The notes below the pieces were generated by a model that made no database searches, had not been told where the DNA came from, and saw nothing but the letters and a program-made list of their open reading frames with translations. From Nonomuraea muscovyensis (GTDB lineage Bacteria > Actinomycetota > Actinomycetes > Streptosporangiales > Streptosporangiaceae): DNA of 64,000 nucleotides. The stretch lies in assembly GCF_014207745.1 (NCBI RefSeq), contig NZ_JACHJB010000002.1:1860001-1924000 (forward strand). The letters are read 5' to 3'. The position numbers and the translations under genes are program-made. The number at the start of each line of letters is the position of its first letter. The stretch's first letter is position 1. This document shows, piece by piece, positions 1 through 10,771 of this stretch.

Positions 1-314
1 GGATCAGCTCCTCCCGCTCCTGGATGCTCCAGCGGATTCAGGCGACGCGCAGCAGGCGGGTGGCGCGACCGGACCGGCGGCCCGGCACCGGTAGTGCCGA
101 TTATCCGCGTAAAGGCACTTATATACGAGCCACAATGCGCCACTTCAGCGGTCGGACGGCCGGTGACCTCAGTAATCAAATAATCAATAAACCTTCTCCG
201 AGGGGTGCCGAATTCAGCGTTGACTCTGGTCACAGAGCCGGAGAAACCTTGACCCTTTGCCGGGAAAATGCTTAGTTTCTCCTGAAGGTCACCCAGATCA
301 AGACGGGAACGGCC
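1..314. other. Non-coding leader region at window start
   Basis: No convincing coding region is seen. The stretch from about 110 to 300 is less GC-rich than its surroundings and probably carries the promoter of the downstream plus-strand cluster. The first 60 bases could be the edge of a gene outside the window, but nothing identifiable remains. Confidence 0.4.
249..278 (+). promoter_or_regulatory. Candidate sigma-70 promoter for the 315 cluster
   Basis: TTGACC at 249-254 is followed after 17-18 bases by TTAGTT/TAGTTT at 272-278. It lies about 40 bases before the first start codon. The call rests on motif and spacing only. Confidence 0.35.
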
Positions 315-1337
315 ATGGCGCTCACCCGGATATTTCGCCTGCCCGAAAATCGGCTGACAGGCTTCGTGTCACCATCACGCCCGGTCGAAACGAATCTTCG
401 GGAAGGGGTCGCCGCCTTTGGCGAAGGTTATGACCGAGCACTCACCGGTGATGTGGACGTCAGCGACTTGCCACCCCACCCTCACCCCTTCGACGGCGCC
501 GCCACGAGCTGCACCCTGCTGGACACGATCACCCTGAGCAACAGCCGGCGGCTGCGGGCCCTGACGGAGAGGACGGGAGGTGCATACGTCCACCTGATCC
601 ACGCCGGCGCCGGCCCGGCCCGGCTCGTCGCCCGCGGACGGCAGACGATCGCGTGCATGCACCGCGACACCGCCGGCGCGCTCACCCCGACCGAGATCCC
701 CGGACCGCGCAGGCGAGCGCTCGACCGCTACTCCCCCATCTCGGCAGCCTGGGAGGACCGACCTGTGGATCTGCGGATCGCCACGGCACTGCCCGGCTGC
801 GCCGTCGTGAAAGCCGCCAACTGCCGGTCCGCCCGATGGATCGCCACCCACACCCGCTCGCCCACCCTGGTGACCGTCCCCATCGCGGGCGACGACCCCG
901 CCGCCAGGCTGCTCGTCACCACGTTCTGCAAGACGCTGGGCGTCGAAACCGCCGACGCCGGGCCGCCGGCCAACAGCCGGTGCTTCGAAAGCCTCACCGA
1001 GCTGCCGCTGTGCATCGACGCCGGCGCGGTCGGCGTGCGGCTCGTGCCCGCGGCACAGGCGTCCACCACCGGAGAAACCACCGTGAGGAGATCACCATGT
1101 CCATCCCCGTCGCCGGCCGCCGGCAGCTCAACGAGCGGCACCACAGAGCCGCCCTCGGGCTCTTCCTGGTGGTCGTCATCGCCCACTGGGCGGAACACGT
1201 CATGCAGGCGATCCAGATCTACGCGCTCGGCTGGCCGATCCCGGAGGCGCGCGGGGTGCTCGGGCTGGCGTTCCCGTGGCTCGTCACCTCCGAATGGATG
1301 CACTACGGGTACGCCCTCGTCATGCTCGCCGGGCTGA
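315..1337 (+). CDS. Unrecognised protein; coding signal ends near 1085 (possible frameshift)
   Basis: I do not recognise this protein. From 315 to about 1083 the frame has strong GC at third positions and a normal soluble composition, with no signal peptide or membrane segment. No stop occurs in frame until 1337, yet from about 1085 the reading becomes Ser/Arg-rich low-complexity sequence, which is the out-of-frame shadow of the next gene starting at 1097. A TGA at 1084-1086 in another frame would end the protein at about 256 residues and give the usual tight spacing. A one-base indel near the 3' end, or an unusually long overlap, are both possible. It probably forms an operon with the two membrane genes that follow. 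Confidence 0.45.
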   Translation: MALTRIFRLPENRLTGFVSPSRPVETNLREGVAAFGEGYDRALTGDVDVSDLPPHPHPFDGAATSCTLLDTITLSNSRRLRALTERTGGAYVHLIHAGAGPARLVARGRQTIACMHRDTAGALTPTEIPGPRRRALDRYSPISAAWEDRPVDLRIATALPGCAVVKAANCRSARWIATHTRSPTLVTVPIAGDDPAARLLVTTFCKTLGVETADAGPPANSRCFESLTELPLCIDAGAVGVRLVPAAQASTTGETTVRRSPCPSPSPAAGSSTSGTTEPPSGSSWWSSSPTGRNTSCRRSRSTRSAGRSRRRAGCSGWRSRGSSPPNGCTTGTPSSCSPG

Positions 1338-1639
1338 TCATGCTGCGGGCGGGCTTCACCGGTCGCTCCCGGACCTGGTGGAACATCGCGCTCGGGCTCC
1401 AGTTCTGGCACCACGTCGAGCACCTGCTCCTGCTCCTGCAGGCACTGTCCGGCACGAACCTGGCCGGCCGGCCCGTTCCGACCAGCGTCGTGCAGTTGCT
1501 GATCCCCCGTGTCGAGCTGCACCTGTTCTACAACGCCGTGGTCTTCGCGCCGATGGTGGTGGCGATGCTGCTGCACCGCAGGCCGCGCGAGGCCGAACGC
1601 GCCGTCATGCGCTGCGACTGCGCGCTGCGAACCGCATGA
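1097..1639 (+). CDS. Four-TM membrane protein with His/Glu clusters
   Basis: A 180-residue integral membrane protein with about four hydrophobic segments (roughly 19-42, 52-83, 95-118, 140-160). The start is the ATG at 1097 behind a GAGGAG ribosome site. Its notable feature is polar metal-ligand residues inside or beside the membrane spans: H30, E33, H34, E66, H69, H105, H106, E108, H109, E140 and H142. Such spacing recalls membrane di-metal or heme proteins, but I cannot assign a family. Its stop overlaps the next start by four bases (ATGA), so the two are translationally coupled. Confidence 0.7.
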   Translation: MSIPVAGRRQLNERHHRAALGLFLVVVIAHWAEHVMQAIQIYALGWPIPEARGVLGLAFPWLVTSEWMHYGYALVMLAGLIMLRAGFTGRSRTWWNIALGLQFWHHVEHLLLLLQALSGTNLAGRPVPTSVVQLLIPRVELHLFYNAVVFAPMVVAMLLHRRPREAERAVMRCDCALRTA

Positions 1640-2097
1640 GACGGCGGCACCCGTTCCCGCCACTGACCGTCGTCCTGCTGCTCGTCTCCGCTCTCCTGCT
1701 GACCTGGACGTTCCCCGCGATCGGCCCGGCGCTGCGGCTCGCCGGCGGCGACGGCCGGCCCGGGACCTTCACCGCGCGGCGCCTGGACTGCGTTCGGCAC
1801 CCCGGCCACGAAAGCTGCGCCTGGACCGGCGACTTCAGCTCCCATGACGGCGTCGTCCGTCGCACGGGAGTCACCTTCGCCGGCAGCGACCGGGCCACCC
1901 ACCGCGCGGGCGGGCGGACCGGGGCGATCGACGTCGGGCTGCCCAACCGGGTGTACGGGCCGGACGGCTCAACCGAATGGATCTTCACGGCGTTCCTGTT
2001 CCTGGCCGTGCTGGCGCTTCTGGCCTTCGCCATCGCGCCTCTCGCCGGAGCGGCTCACCGGAGACTGATGGCCGGCAGGAGAGTGAAACGAGCATGA
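1636..2097 (+). CDS. Small two-TM membrane protein
   Basis: A 153-residue protein with an N-terminal hydrophobic segment (about 10-30) and a second near 115-140, leaving an external loop of about 85 residues that holds two cysteines in a CVRHPGHESC pattern. The topology suggests both ends in the cytoplasm and a disulfide- or metal-capable loop outside. The start overlaps the stop of the upstream His-rich membrane gene (ATGA), which links the two functionally. No family is recognised. Confidence 0.6.
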   Translation: MRRRHPFPPLTVVLLLVSALLLTWTFPAIGPALRLAGGDGRPGTFTARRLDCVRHPGHESCAWTGDFSSHDGVVRRTGVTFAGSDRATHRAGGRTGAIDVGLPNRVYGPDGSTEWIFTAFLFLAVLALLAFAIAPLAGAAHRRLMAGRRVKRA

Positions 2098-2927
2098 TCG
2101 TGGCGATCACGGACGCCAAGTGGCAGCTGACACGCACCTCACTTGCTGAACGAGCTGCAGATCCACGGCCGGGACATCGCCCGGACGGTGCGGACGCGCT
2201 GGCCGGTGCCTGCGCGAGAGGCCGCCCTGTTCTTCGACCTGTTCCTCTTGAAGCGCTCCCACGGATGAATCCGGGGGATTCCAGCCGTCCCAACCGTGCG
2301 GCCACGCGCATGGTCGCGACGCTGTCGCTTGGCGATTCACCTTCCGGCCCCGCTCCCACGGGTTTCCACGCCCCAGCCCGCACACCCGGTCCGGGCCGCG
2401 CGAACTCCGCCCTCCCGGCGGTGAGGAGATCCTGCCTCGGCCTCCCCCGCGAGCTTGGATATCACTCACATGTTCGACCACGACCCCCCATACCGGCGCC
2501 GGGCGCGCTGCCGCAGCCCGTTCCCGTCAATGCACGCTCACCCCCTGGCGGGCACTCCCGCGCCGGGCCTACCCCCATGGCTGAAGCCAGGGGTCCGCGC
2601 CCGGCATCCTCGATCGGCGTCACCCACTACGGCTACGGCCGGCTGCTCGACGGTCATGGCCCCTGGCCGAAACGGCGTGTCGCCGTGGAGTTCGCCTCCC
2701 CGTACACGGTCACCCGGGCCATAGTGATCGACAACGGCCTGGTGACCGTCGAACGGCCGGGAGAGCCGGCCGATGCCCGCATCCTCTTCGACCCGGTGAC
2801 GCTCAACCTGATGCTGTTCGGCCGGATCAGCAAGGCAAGGGCGGCGCTCACCGGAGACGTCATCGTGCCGGGCCCCCGGCCATGGCTGCTGCCCGCCTTC
2901 TTCCGCATCATGCGGCTGCCGTCCTGA
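2094..2927 (+). pseudogene. Broken SCP2/maleylpyruvate-isomerase-like gene
   Basis: Two parts of one protein family are visible but not joined. At 2140-2268, in frame 1, the residues HLLNELQIHGRDIARTV and following match the middle of mycothiol-dependent maleylpyruvate isomerase/SCP2-type proteins (the typical HGRDIAR signature). It ends at TGA 2266-2268 and is out of frame with the ATG at 2094. From about 2605 to 2927 the C-terminal SCP2-like half follows (FDPVTLNLMLFGR and PGPRPW motifs). Between them lie about 330 bases of unrelated sequence ending in a hairpin. A frameshift near 2130-2140 plus the insertion make a functional product unlikely. The ATG at 2094 overlaps the upstream stop. 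Confidence 0.6.
2269..2600. mobile_element. Inserted sequence with IS200/IS605-like terminal hairpin
   Basis: This block splits the SCP2-like gene and has no coding signal of its own. Its right side carries an imperfect hairpin at 2571-2594, in which ACCCC pairs with GGGGT and TGGCT with AGCCA around a tiny loop. Subterminal palindromes of this form are typical of IS200/IS605-type elements and their non-autonomous derivatives. No transposase is present and no exact boundary could be proved. Confidence 0.35.
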
Positions 2928-3195
2928 CGCCGACTGCCCAAGGGCCGGGTCGCGACCAGGTCACATCACGGTCATCGCCCGATCTCGCGGAATTCGGCGA
3001 GCGCGACGCGATCGAGCGCGTGGAAGTCAGCCACACACGGGTGAACATGCCTCGGCTGCAAGGGGGTGCCACTCCCGCGTCAAGGTCGCGTACGGTGTCC
3101 GTGCGCGACGCCGTCGGGTGTGGTCCAGGCGGGCCTGGACCGTGCCCGGCCGGACCAAGCGCCCGCCGCCCACTGTCGCCGGCCTGCCGCCTCGC

Positions 3196-3201
3196 TAGGG
3201 T
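3196..3201 (+). promoter_or_regulatory. TAGGGT -10 box of a probable leaderless mRNA
   Basis: TAGGGT is separated from the ATG at 3208 by six bases, so transcription would start at or within a base or two of the start codon. The same arrangement recurs at 7761, 11615 and, on the minus strand, 30390. Confidence 0.5.
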
Positions 3202-3207
3202 GAGCGC

Positions 3208-3924
3208 ATGCTCGCACCCATGCCCGGTGACTGGCGGCGCGCGCTCGCCGTCGTCGCCCACCCCGACGACCTGGAGTACGGCTGCGCGGCGGCCGTGGCC
3301 GTGTGGACCGCCGAGGGACGGGAGGTCTCCTACCTGCTCGCCACGCGCGGCGAGGCCGGCATCGACGGCCTGACCCCGGAGAAGGCGGCACCGCTGCGCG
3401 AGTGCGAGCAGCGGGCCGGCGCCGCCGCTGTGGGCGTGTCGAGCGTCGAGTTCCTCGACCACGCGGACGGGGTGGTCGAGTACGGGCCGCGGCTGCGGCG
3501 TGACATCACCGCGGCCATCCGCAGGCACCGGCCGGAGCTGCTGATCACGCTGAACTTCGACGACACCTGGCCCGGCGGCATCGCCTGGAACACACCCGAC
3601 CACCGGGCCGTCGGCAGGGCCACGCTGGACGCGGCGGCCGACGCGGGCAACCGGTGGATCTTCCCCGGCGTCGGCGGCGAGCCGTGGGACGGAGTGCGCT
3701 GGATGGCCGTGGCCGCCACCGCCTCTCCCACCCACGCGGTGGACGTCACCGCGGGGCTGGAGCGGGGGGTGCGCTCGCTGCTGGAGCACCGCGCCTACAT
3801 CGAGGCCCTCACCGACGAGGACCCGCAGGCGTACGCGCGGGCGTTCGTCGAGGACGCGGTGCGCCAGGAGGCGGACCGTTTCGGCGGCCGGCCGGCCGTC
3901 ACCTTCCGCCTCTACACCCGCTGA
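3208..3924 (+). CDS. PIG-L family deacetylase
   Basis: A 238-residue zinc-dependent N-deacetylase of the LmbE/PIG-L family, the group that includes the mycothiol enzymes MshB and Mca. The signature AHPDDLEYG is at residues 16-24 and supplies two zinc ligands and the catalytic aspartate. A downstream PDHRAVG motif fits the third zinc ligand region. There is no signal peptide, so it should be cytosolic. The exact substrate (GlcNAc-inositol, a mycothiol conjugate or an antibiotic precursor) cannot be read from the sequence. The start is supported by the TAGGGT box six bases upstream. Confidence 0.88.
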   Translation: MLAPMPGDWRRALAVVAHPDDLEYGCAAAVAVWTAEGREVSYLLATRGEAGIDGLTPEKAAPLRECEQRAGAAAVGVSSVEFLDHADGVVEYGPRLRRDITAAIRRHRPELLITLNFDDTWPGGIAWNTPDHRAVGRATLDAAADAGNRWIFPGVGGEPWDGVRWMAVAATASPTHAVDVTAGLERGVRSLLEHRAYIEALTDEDPQAYARAFVEDAVRQEADRFGGRPAVTFRLYTR

Positions 3925-4025
3925 CCCACCTCATCGGGCGCGCCTTGCCTGGCACGCCTGCTCAGTCATGTCTGGTCGGACACATCTGGTCAGGCATGTC
4001 TGACAGGCATGTCTGGGTCGGGCGC

Positions 4026-4080
4026 CGCCGCCGGCCCGGTGCGGGCCGGCGGCGCTCACCCCGGGCGGCCTGCCGGGGTG
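4026..4080. terminator. Two hairpins between convergent genes
   Basis: A perfect 13-bp GC stem (4026-4038 with 4042-4054, loop GTG) is followed by a second 8-bp stem (4057-4064 with 4073-4080). They lie between the converging PIG-L and thrS genes. There is no T-run, as is usual in high-GC actinomycetes. Just upstream, CATGTCTG occurs three times within 3967-4016. Confidence 0.65.
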
Positions 4081-4081
4081 G

Positions 4082-6046
4082 TCAGACCTGGATGCGGCGT
4101 TCGACCGCGTCGACGATCTCGGCGACAGCCTCGTCCACCGGCACGCCGTTCTTCTGCTCGCCGCTGCGGTAGCGGAACGACACCGCGCCACCCGCGATGT
4201 CCTCGTCGCCCGCCAGCAGCATGAACGGCACCTTGGCCTTCTGGGCGTTGCGGATCTTCTTCTGCATCCGGTCGTCGGCCGTGTCGACCTCGACCCGGAT
4301 GCCCCGCTCACGCAGCCGCTTGGCGACGTCCTGAAGGTAGGAGGCGTGCGCGTCGGCGATCGGGATGCCGACGACCTGCACCGGGGCCAGCCACGGGGGG
4401 AAGGCGCCCGCGTAGTGCTCGGTGAGCACGCCGAGGAAGCGCTCGATCGAGCCGAACAGCGCCCGGTGGATCATGACGGGCGTCTGGCGGCTGCCGTCGG
4501 CGGCTTGGTACTCGAGCTCGAACCGCTTGGGCTGGTTGAGGTCGAGCTGGATGGTGGACAGCTGCCAGGTGCGGCCGATCGCGTCCTTGGCCTGCACCGA
4601 GATCTTGGGGCCGTAGAAGGCGGCGCCGCCCGGGTCGTCGACCAGCTCCAGCCCCGACTCCTCGGCCGTCTGGCGCAGCGCCGCAGTGGCCTCGTCCCAG
4701 TCGGCCGGGTCGCCGATGAACTTGTCGGAGTCGTCGCGGGTGGACAGCTCCAGGTAGAACTCCGACAGGCCGAAGTCGCGCAGCACGCTGAGCACGAAGG
4801 TGAGCAGGCTCTTGATCTCGCCGACCATCTGCTCGCGCGTGCAGTAGATGTGGGAGTCGTCCTGCGTCATGCCGCGCACCCGCGTCAGGCCGTGGACGAC
4901 ACCCGACTTCTCGTAGCGGTAGACGGAGCCGAACTCGCACAGCCGCAGCGGCAGCTCACGGTAGGACCGCCCGCGCGCCCGGAAGATCAGGTTGTGCATC
5001 GGGCAGTTCATCGGCTTGACGCGGTATTCGACGCCCTCCAGCTCGAAGGGCGGGAACATGTCGTCGGCGTACCACGGCAGGTGACCGGAGGTCTCGAACA
5101 GCGTCGACTTGGTGATGTGCGGGGTGTTGACGAACTCGTAGCCCGCCTCGCCCTGCCGCCTGCGCATGTAGTCTTCCATCTCCTTGCGGATGATCCCGCC
5201 CTTGGGATGGAAGACCGGCAGCCCGCTGCCCAGCTCGGGCGGGAAGCTGAACAGGTCCAGCTCCGCGCCGAGCTTGCGGTGGTCGCGCTTCTCGGCCTCC
5301 TCCAGCAGCTTGAGGTATTCGTCCTGCTTGTCGCGCGACTCCCATGCGGTGCCGTAGATGCGCTGGAGCTGCGGGTTCTTCTCGCTGCCGCGCCAGTAGG
5401 CGCCGCCGGAGCGCATGAGCTTGAACGCCGGGATGGACCGGGTGGACGGCACGTGCGGGCCGCGGCACAGGTCCTTCCAGCGCAGCTCGCCGCTCTTGGG
5501 GTCGAGGTTGTCGTAGATCGTCAGCTCGCCCGCGCCGACCTCGACCGCCTCCTCCGCCGCGGCGCCGCCCTTGAGGCCGATCAGCTCCAGCTTGTACGGC
5601 TCGGCGGCCAGCTCCTCGCGGGCCTGCTCGTCGGTGACGGGCCGGCGGGCGAACAGCTGCCCCTGCTTGACGATCTCGCGCATGCGCTTCTCGACACGCT
5701 TGAGGTCGTCGGGGTGGAACGCCTGGGCGACGTCGAAGTCGTAGTAGAAGCCGTTGTCGACGGGCGGGCCGATGCCAAGCTTCGCGTCGGGGAACAGCTC
5801 CTGCACCGCCTGGGCCATGACGTGGGCGGTGGAGTGGCGCACGATCGCGCGACCCTCCTCGCTGGAGACGTCGATCGGCTCGACCACGTCACCGTCGGCG
5901 AGCGGGTGGGCGAGGTCGCACGGCTGGCCGTTGACCCGGGCGGCGATGACGGTGCGGCCGTCGGCCTCGAGCGCGTCACCGGCCGTCGTGCCGGCCGCGA
6001 CCACACGCTCGGCTCCGGCGAGGGTGATGCGTAGCTCGGCTGACAC
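4082..6046 (-). CDS. thrS: Threonine--tRNA ligase
   Basis: A 654-residue class II threonyl-tRNA synthetase of full family length. It has an N-terminal TGS domain (about 1-60), the editing/second additional domain containing [10 protein letters not shown], the catalytic core with motif 2 around [14 protein letters not shown] and motif 3 around [10 protein letters not shown], and a C-terminal anticodon-binding domain. It charges tRNA-Thr in the cytoplasm. The start is GTG at 6046, six bases after a GGGAG ribosome site. No T-box leader is visible in the 87 bases to the upstream gene. Confidence 0.97.
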   Translation of the reverse strand: MSAELRITLAGAERVVAAGTTAGDALEADGRTVIAARVNGQPCDLAHPLADGDVVEPIDVSSEEGRAIVRHSTAHVMAQAVQELFPDAKLGIGPPVDNGFYYDFDVAQAFHPDDLKRVEKRMREIVKQGQLFARRPVTDEQAREELAAEPYKLELIGLKGGAAAEEAVEVGAGELTIYDNLDPKSGELRWKDLCRGPHVPSTRSIPAFKLMRSGGAYWRGSEKNPQLQRIYGTAWESRDKQDEYLKLLEEAEKRDHRKLGAELDLFSFPPELGSGLPVFHPKGGIIRKEMEDYMRRRQGEAGYEFVNTPHITKSTLFETSGHLPWYADDMFPPFELEGVEYRVKPMNCPMHNLIFRARGRSYRELPLRLCEFGSVYRYEKSGVVHGLTRVRGMTQDDSHIYCTREQMVGEIKSLLTFVLSVLRDFGLSEFYLELSTRDDSDKFIGDPADWDEATAALRQTAEESGLELVDDPGGAAFYGPKISVQAKDAIGRTWQLSTIQLDLNQPKRFELEYQAADGSRQTPVMIHRALFGSIERFLGVLTEHYAGAFPPWLAPVQVVGIPIADAHASYLQDVAKRLRERGIRVEVDTADDRMQKKIRNAQKAKVPFMLLAGDEDIAGGAVSFRYRSGEQKNGVPVDEAVAEIVDAVERRIQV

Positions 6047-6133
6047 GGTTGCTCCCTGTGGGTCGGTGTGCGGGTGTGGTGGATGTTCCGGCCGGTGGGC
6101 GCCCCGCGGCGCGTTCGCCGGTGAACATCGATG

Positions 6134-6739
6134 CTATCGCGGGTCGAAGCCCAGCCTCGTCAGCCCTTGACGGCTGCCGAGAAAGATGTTCCGGTCGAGC
6201 GGTTTGTGATCGTACTGGTGGATTGTCCACTCGCGCCACGGTCCGGGCGTCACCGGGCGCCCGCGTGGCCGGTCGGGGTCGGCGATCCACAGGGGGTGGT
6301 CGCCGAGCCCGGCGCAGTGGCCGCCGCGGGCGAACGCCGGGAAGGTGTAGATGATCGGCCGGATGCCGGCGTGCCGCTCGACGTGGCTGCACCAGCGGCG
6401 GGCGTGCCGGGCGACCCTCTCGGGACGCAGGCCGTCGTTGGTCTCCAGGTCGAGCGCGACCAGATCGCCGCGGCGCAACCCGCCCGCCTCCTTGAGCACG
6501 CGCAGGAAGTGGTGCGCCTGCTCGGCCGCGTCGCCCTTGGGGCGGGCGAAGTGGTAGGCGCCGCAGACGATCCAGTTCTCCCGCATGCCCTCCCAGTTGC
6601 GGGCGAAGTGCTTGTCGGTGAAGTCGCCGCCCTCGGTCGCCTTGGCGAACGCGAAGGCGACTCCGGCGCGGGCGTGCGCGGCCCAGTCGACCCTGCCTTG
6701 CCAGTTGGACACGTCTATGCCGTTCAGCAAGCGTTTCAC
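6134..6739 (-). CDS. GH25 muramidase-like glycosidase
   Basis: A 201-residue glycoside hydrolase family 25 domain. The first strand GIDVSNWQG (residues 7-15) and the later ALDLET motif carry the acidic residues used by this family to cleave the MurNAc-GlcNAc bond of peptidoglycan. The protein is just the catalytic barrel: no wall-binding repeats and no signal peptide, since the GTG start at 6739 lies only seven codons before the conserved strand. It could therefore be a cytoplasmic, holin-dependent or moonlighting enzyme, or the true N-terminus may be missed. It lies 87 bases upstream of thrS on the same strand. Confidence 0.85.
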   Translation of the reverse strand: MKRLLNGIDVSNWQGRVDWAAHARAGVAFAFAKATEGGDFTDKHFARNWEGMRENWIVCGAYHFARPKGDAAEQAHHFLRVLKEAGGLRRGDLVALDLETNDGLRPERVARHARRWCSHVERHAGIRPIIYTFPAFARGGHCAGLGDHPLWIADPDRPRGRPVTPGPWREWTIHQYDHKPLDRNIFLGSRQGLTRLGFDPR

Positions 6740-6800
6740 CTTGCGGGAGTTTATTCGGATGCCTCCCGATCACGCCCCCGACGCGCCGGGACGTCCCAGG

Positions 6801-7694
6801 TCAGAGCAGGCTCCTGAGAAGGTCGCGGGTGCGTTCGCGGGCGGAGTAGACGGCGGCCCCGAAGTCGGTCACGCCGGCCTCGGCCAGCTCGTCGATCTGC
6901 GCCCGGACGCTCGCCTCGTCGCCGACGATCGCCACGTCGCCGGGTCCCGCCGCGCCCTCCCGGTCGAGCATGGCGCGGTAGGAGGGGAGCTGCCCGTACA
7001 CGGCGAAGATCTGCTCGGCGCGCGCCCGGGCGGCGGCGGGGTCGTCGGTGACGCACACGGGCAGCATGCAGACGATGCGCGGGCGGTCGCGGCCCGCCTC
7101 CTCGGCGGCGGCGGTGATGGCGGGCGCGACGTGCTCGGCGACGGTCTTGGGGCCGGTCATCCAGAGCACGGTGCCGGCGGTCCGGGAGCCGGCGAGCCTG
7201 AGCATGCGCGGGGCGAGGGCGGCGACGAGCACGGGCAGGCCGGCTCCGGGCGTGGTGAGCCGGATGTTGGCCTTGAGCGTCTCGCCCTGGTAGCTGACCT
7301 GCTCGCCGCGGACCGCGGGCAGCAGGATGTCGAGGTACTCGGCCATGTGCCGGGCGGGGCGCTCGAAGCTGTAGCCGTACATGTCCTCGATGACGAGCCG
7401 GTGCGACAGGCCGATGCCGAGCGCCAGCCGGCCGCCGAGTGCGGCGTTGGCCGTCATGGCCTGCTGGGCCAGCACGGCCGGATGGCGCGGGTAGGTGGGC
7501 ACCACGGCGGTGCCGAGCTCGATGCCGGGCGTCGCGTGGCCGGCGACGGCCAGGGCGGTGATCGCGTCGAGGCCGAAGATGTTCGACAGCCAGGCGGAGG
7601 CGAAGCCGTCGGCGTGCGCGGCGGCGATCGCGTCGGCCAGGTCACGCAGCGGCTCGGGGCCGGTGGATTCGTTGAGCGTCAGTCCGATGCGCAT
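6801..7694 (-). CDS. LLM class oxidoreductase, probably F420-dependent
   Basis: A 297-residue luciferase-like TIM-barrel oxidoreductase. The start was set at MRIGLTLNE because this is the conserved first strand of the family; sequence upstream is not family-like. Features include [14 protein letters not shown] and [11 protein letters not shown], characteristic of the actinobacterial F420-dependent subgroup. The physiological substrate is unknown. It is divergent from pgm, with the two starts 79 bases apart. Confidence 0.85.
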   Translation of the reverse strand: MRIGLTLNESTGPEPLRDLADAIAAAHADGFASAWLSNIFGLDAITALAVAGHATPGIELGTAVVPTYPRHPAVLAQQAMTANAALGGRLALGIGLSHRLVIEDMYGYSFERPARHMAEYLDILLPAVRGEQVSYQGETLKANIRLTTPGAGLPVLVAALAPRMLRLAGSRTAGTVLWMTGPKTVAEHVAPAITAAAEEAGRDRPRIVCMLPVCVTDDPAAARARAEQIFAVYGQLPSYRAMLDREGAAGPGDVAIVGDEASVRAQIDELAEAGVTDFGAAVYSARERTRDLLRSLL

Positions 7695-7760
7695 GAATAC
7701 CGAACTCCATTCTGGTTCGTGTCGGCGCGAGTCTAGCCGAGGCGTCGTTTGCGGCGTTTG

Positions 7761-7766
7761 TAAGGT
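7761..7766 (+). promoter_or_regulatory. TAAGGT -10 box before pgm
   Basis: TAAGGT lies seven bases before the ATG at 7774, predicting a leaderless pgm transcript. Confidence 0.45.
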
Positions 7767-7773
7767 GGATTCC

Positions 7774-9405
<1,632 letters not shown>

Positions 9406-9512
9406 CACCTGCGGAAATTGGGGCTGGAGCGGCTGTTTGGCGTACAAGGTGGCGACATTCTGCGATGATCTGTCGAATCCCCCTGGAGTTTGAGCCTCAC
9501 GGATAGTGACAG

Positions 9513-10751
9513 ATGCCGACATTCGAGGAAATCGCCACTTTCGTCACGGAGAAGCCTGCCGCCACCGCGGTCATCGCGCTGCTCGGCCTGGTCGCGCTCG
9601 GCCTGGCGTTCCTGCTGCTCAGGATCGCCTGGCGGGCCACCTGCTTCCTGTGGCGCCGCTACGTCACCCCCCGCCCGGTCGAGGACGTCCTGACCATCGT
9701 GGCCGCGTCCATCGCGACCGCCGTGTCGGCCCAGGGCATGTGGCTCTTCTCCGGTGACGTGCTCGGCCTGGACGGGCCGCTGCGGCTGCTGTTGTTCGCC
9801 TTCATCGAGGTGGCCATCATCACCTCGGCCGTACGGGCCCGCCGCAACATGCGCGAGAACTTCTCCGCCGGCATCGACGGCATCGCCGTGTGGGCGCTGA
9901 CCTGCCTGACGGCGGTCCTGTCGAGCATGGACGCGCGCAGCCTGCCCGAGGCGGTCTTCCGGCTGGCGGCCCCGCTGGTCGCCGCCTGGCTGTGGGAGCG
10001 CGGCATGGCCATCGAACGGCACCGCATCCGCGGCACCGGCCGCATCAACTGGCGGCTCACCCCCGAGCGGCTGCTGGTCCGGGTGGGCCTGGCCGAGGTC
10101 AGCGACCGCACCGCGAGCGAGGTCGACGCGCACCGCCGGCTGACCCGCGTGGCCCTGGCCGCCAAGAAGGCCAAGGCGCTGCGCGAGCAGGGCGCGCCGG
10201 AGCGCAAGGTCCGCGCCGCGCTGGCCAGACTGGACAAGGCCATGGACCAGGCCGTCGAGCACACCGGCCTGGCCGTCGACCCGGCCCGCCAGGAGGCGCT
10301 GCTCGCGCAGATCGCCGCGCTGTACAACACCTCCGCGCTCATCGACGCCGACCCGCGCGTGCCGTGGGAGCCGAACGCCGACCACCGCCCCGTCCCGGCG
10401 CGCCCCCAGTTGCCGCCCGCGCTGGCCGAGCTGGTCGAGGAGGAGGACGAGGACGTCGAGGTGCTCGACACCACCCCGCAGGTCGTCGACACGGCCCAGC
10501 GGGCGGCGCTGATGCGGGCCGCCCGCGCCTACTGGGACCGGCAGATCGCCAAGGGCATCGTGCCGCGCACCGTCGACATCGCCCAGGAGATCGGCATCTC
10601 GCTGGCCACGGCGCGCCAGTATCGTGCCCTGTGGAAGCTGGAGCCCGAGGCGCACGCGCTCATCGAGGCCCTGTTCCAGCAGCACGGCATCGTCGACACG
10701 GGAGCATTCCCGGCCATCGACGCCGACGGGCGGGTGCTGACCAAGTCCTAG
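9513..10751 (+). CDS. DUF2637-type membrane protein with C-terminal HTH
   Basis: A 412-residue protein with four to five hydrophobic segments in the first 165 residues, then a long basic and charged cytoplasmic region. A very acidic stretch (EEEDEDVEV) falls near residue 312, and a C-terminal helix-turn-helix-like element (VDIAQEIGISLATARQYRAL) at about 350-370. This layout matches DUF2637/SpdB-like proteins that accompany actinomycete plasmid and integrative-element transfer genes, but homologues are also chromosomal. No integrase, relaxase or TraB is nearby, so a conjugation role here is unproven. The DUF2786 gene follows after 20 bases, probably in one operon. Confidence 0.65.
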   Translation: MPTFEEIATFVTEKPAATAVIALLGLVALGLAFLLLRIAWRATCFLWRRYVTPRPVEDVLTIVAASIATAVSAQGMWLFSGDVLGLDGPLRLLLFAFIEVAIITSAVRARRNMRENFSAGIDGIAVWALTCLTAVLSSMDARSLPEAVFRLAAPLVAAWLWERGMAIERHRIRGTGRINWRLTPERLLVRVGLAEVSDRTASEVDAHRRLTRVALAAKKAKALREQGAPERKVRAALARLDKAMDQAVEHTGLAVDPARQEALLAQIAALYNTSALIDADPRVPWEPNADHRPVPARPQLPPALAELVEEEDEDVEVLDTTPQVVDTAQRAALMRAARAYWDRQIAKGIVPRTVDIAQEIGISLATARQYRALWKLEPEAHALIEALFQQHGIVDTGAFPAIDADGRVLTKS

Positions 10752-10771
10752 GCGCGGGCGGAGGGCCGTAG

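Noticed and set aside
24-275. 83-residue plus-strand gene at the window start
   Set aside because: Low coding quality, no ribosome site, and the region is AT-rich with a promoter-like element.
6047-6133. T-box riboswitch ahead of thrS
   Set aside because: The gap is only 87 bases with no specifier loop or conserved T-box sequence visible.
7495-7773. N-terminal extension of phosphoglucomutase
   Set aside because: The upstream frame runs antisense through the LLM gene; the family N-terminus and a -10 box fix the start at 7774.
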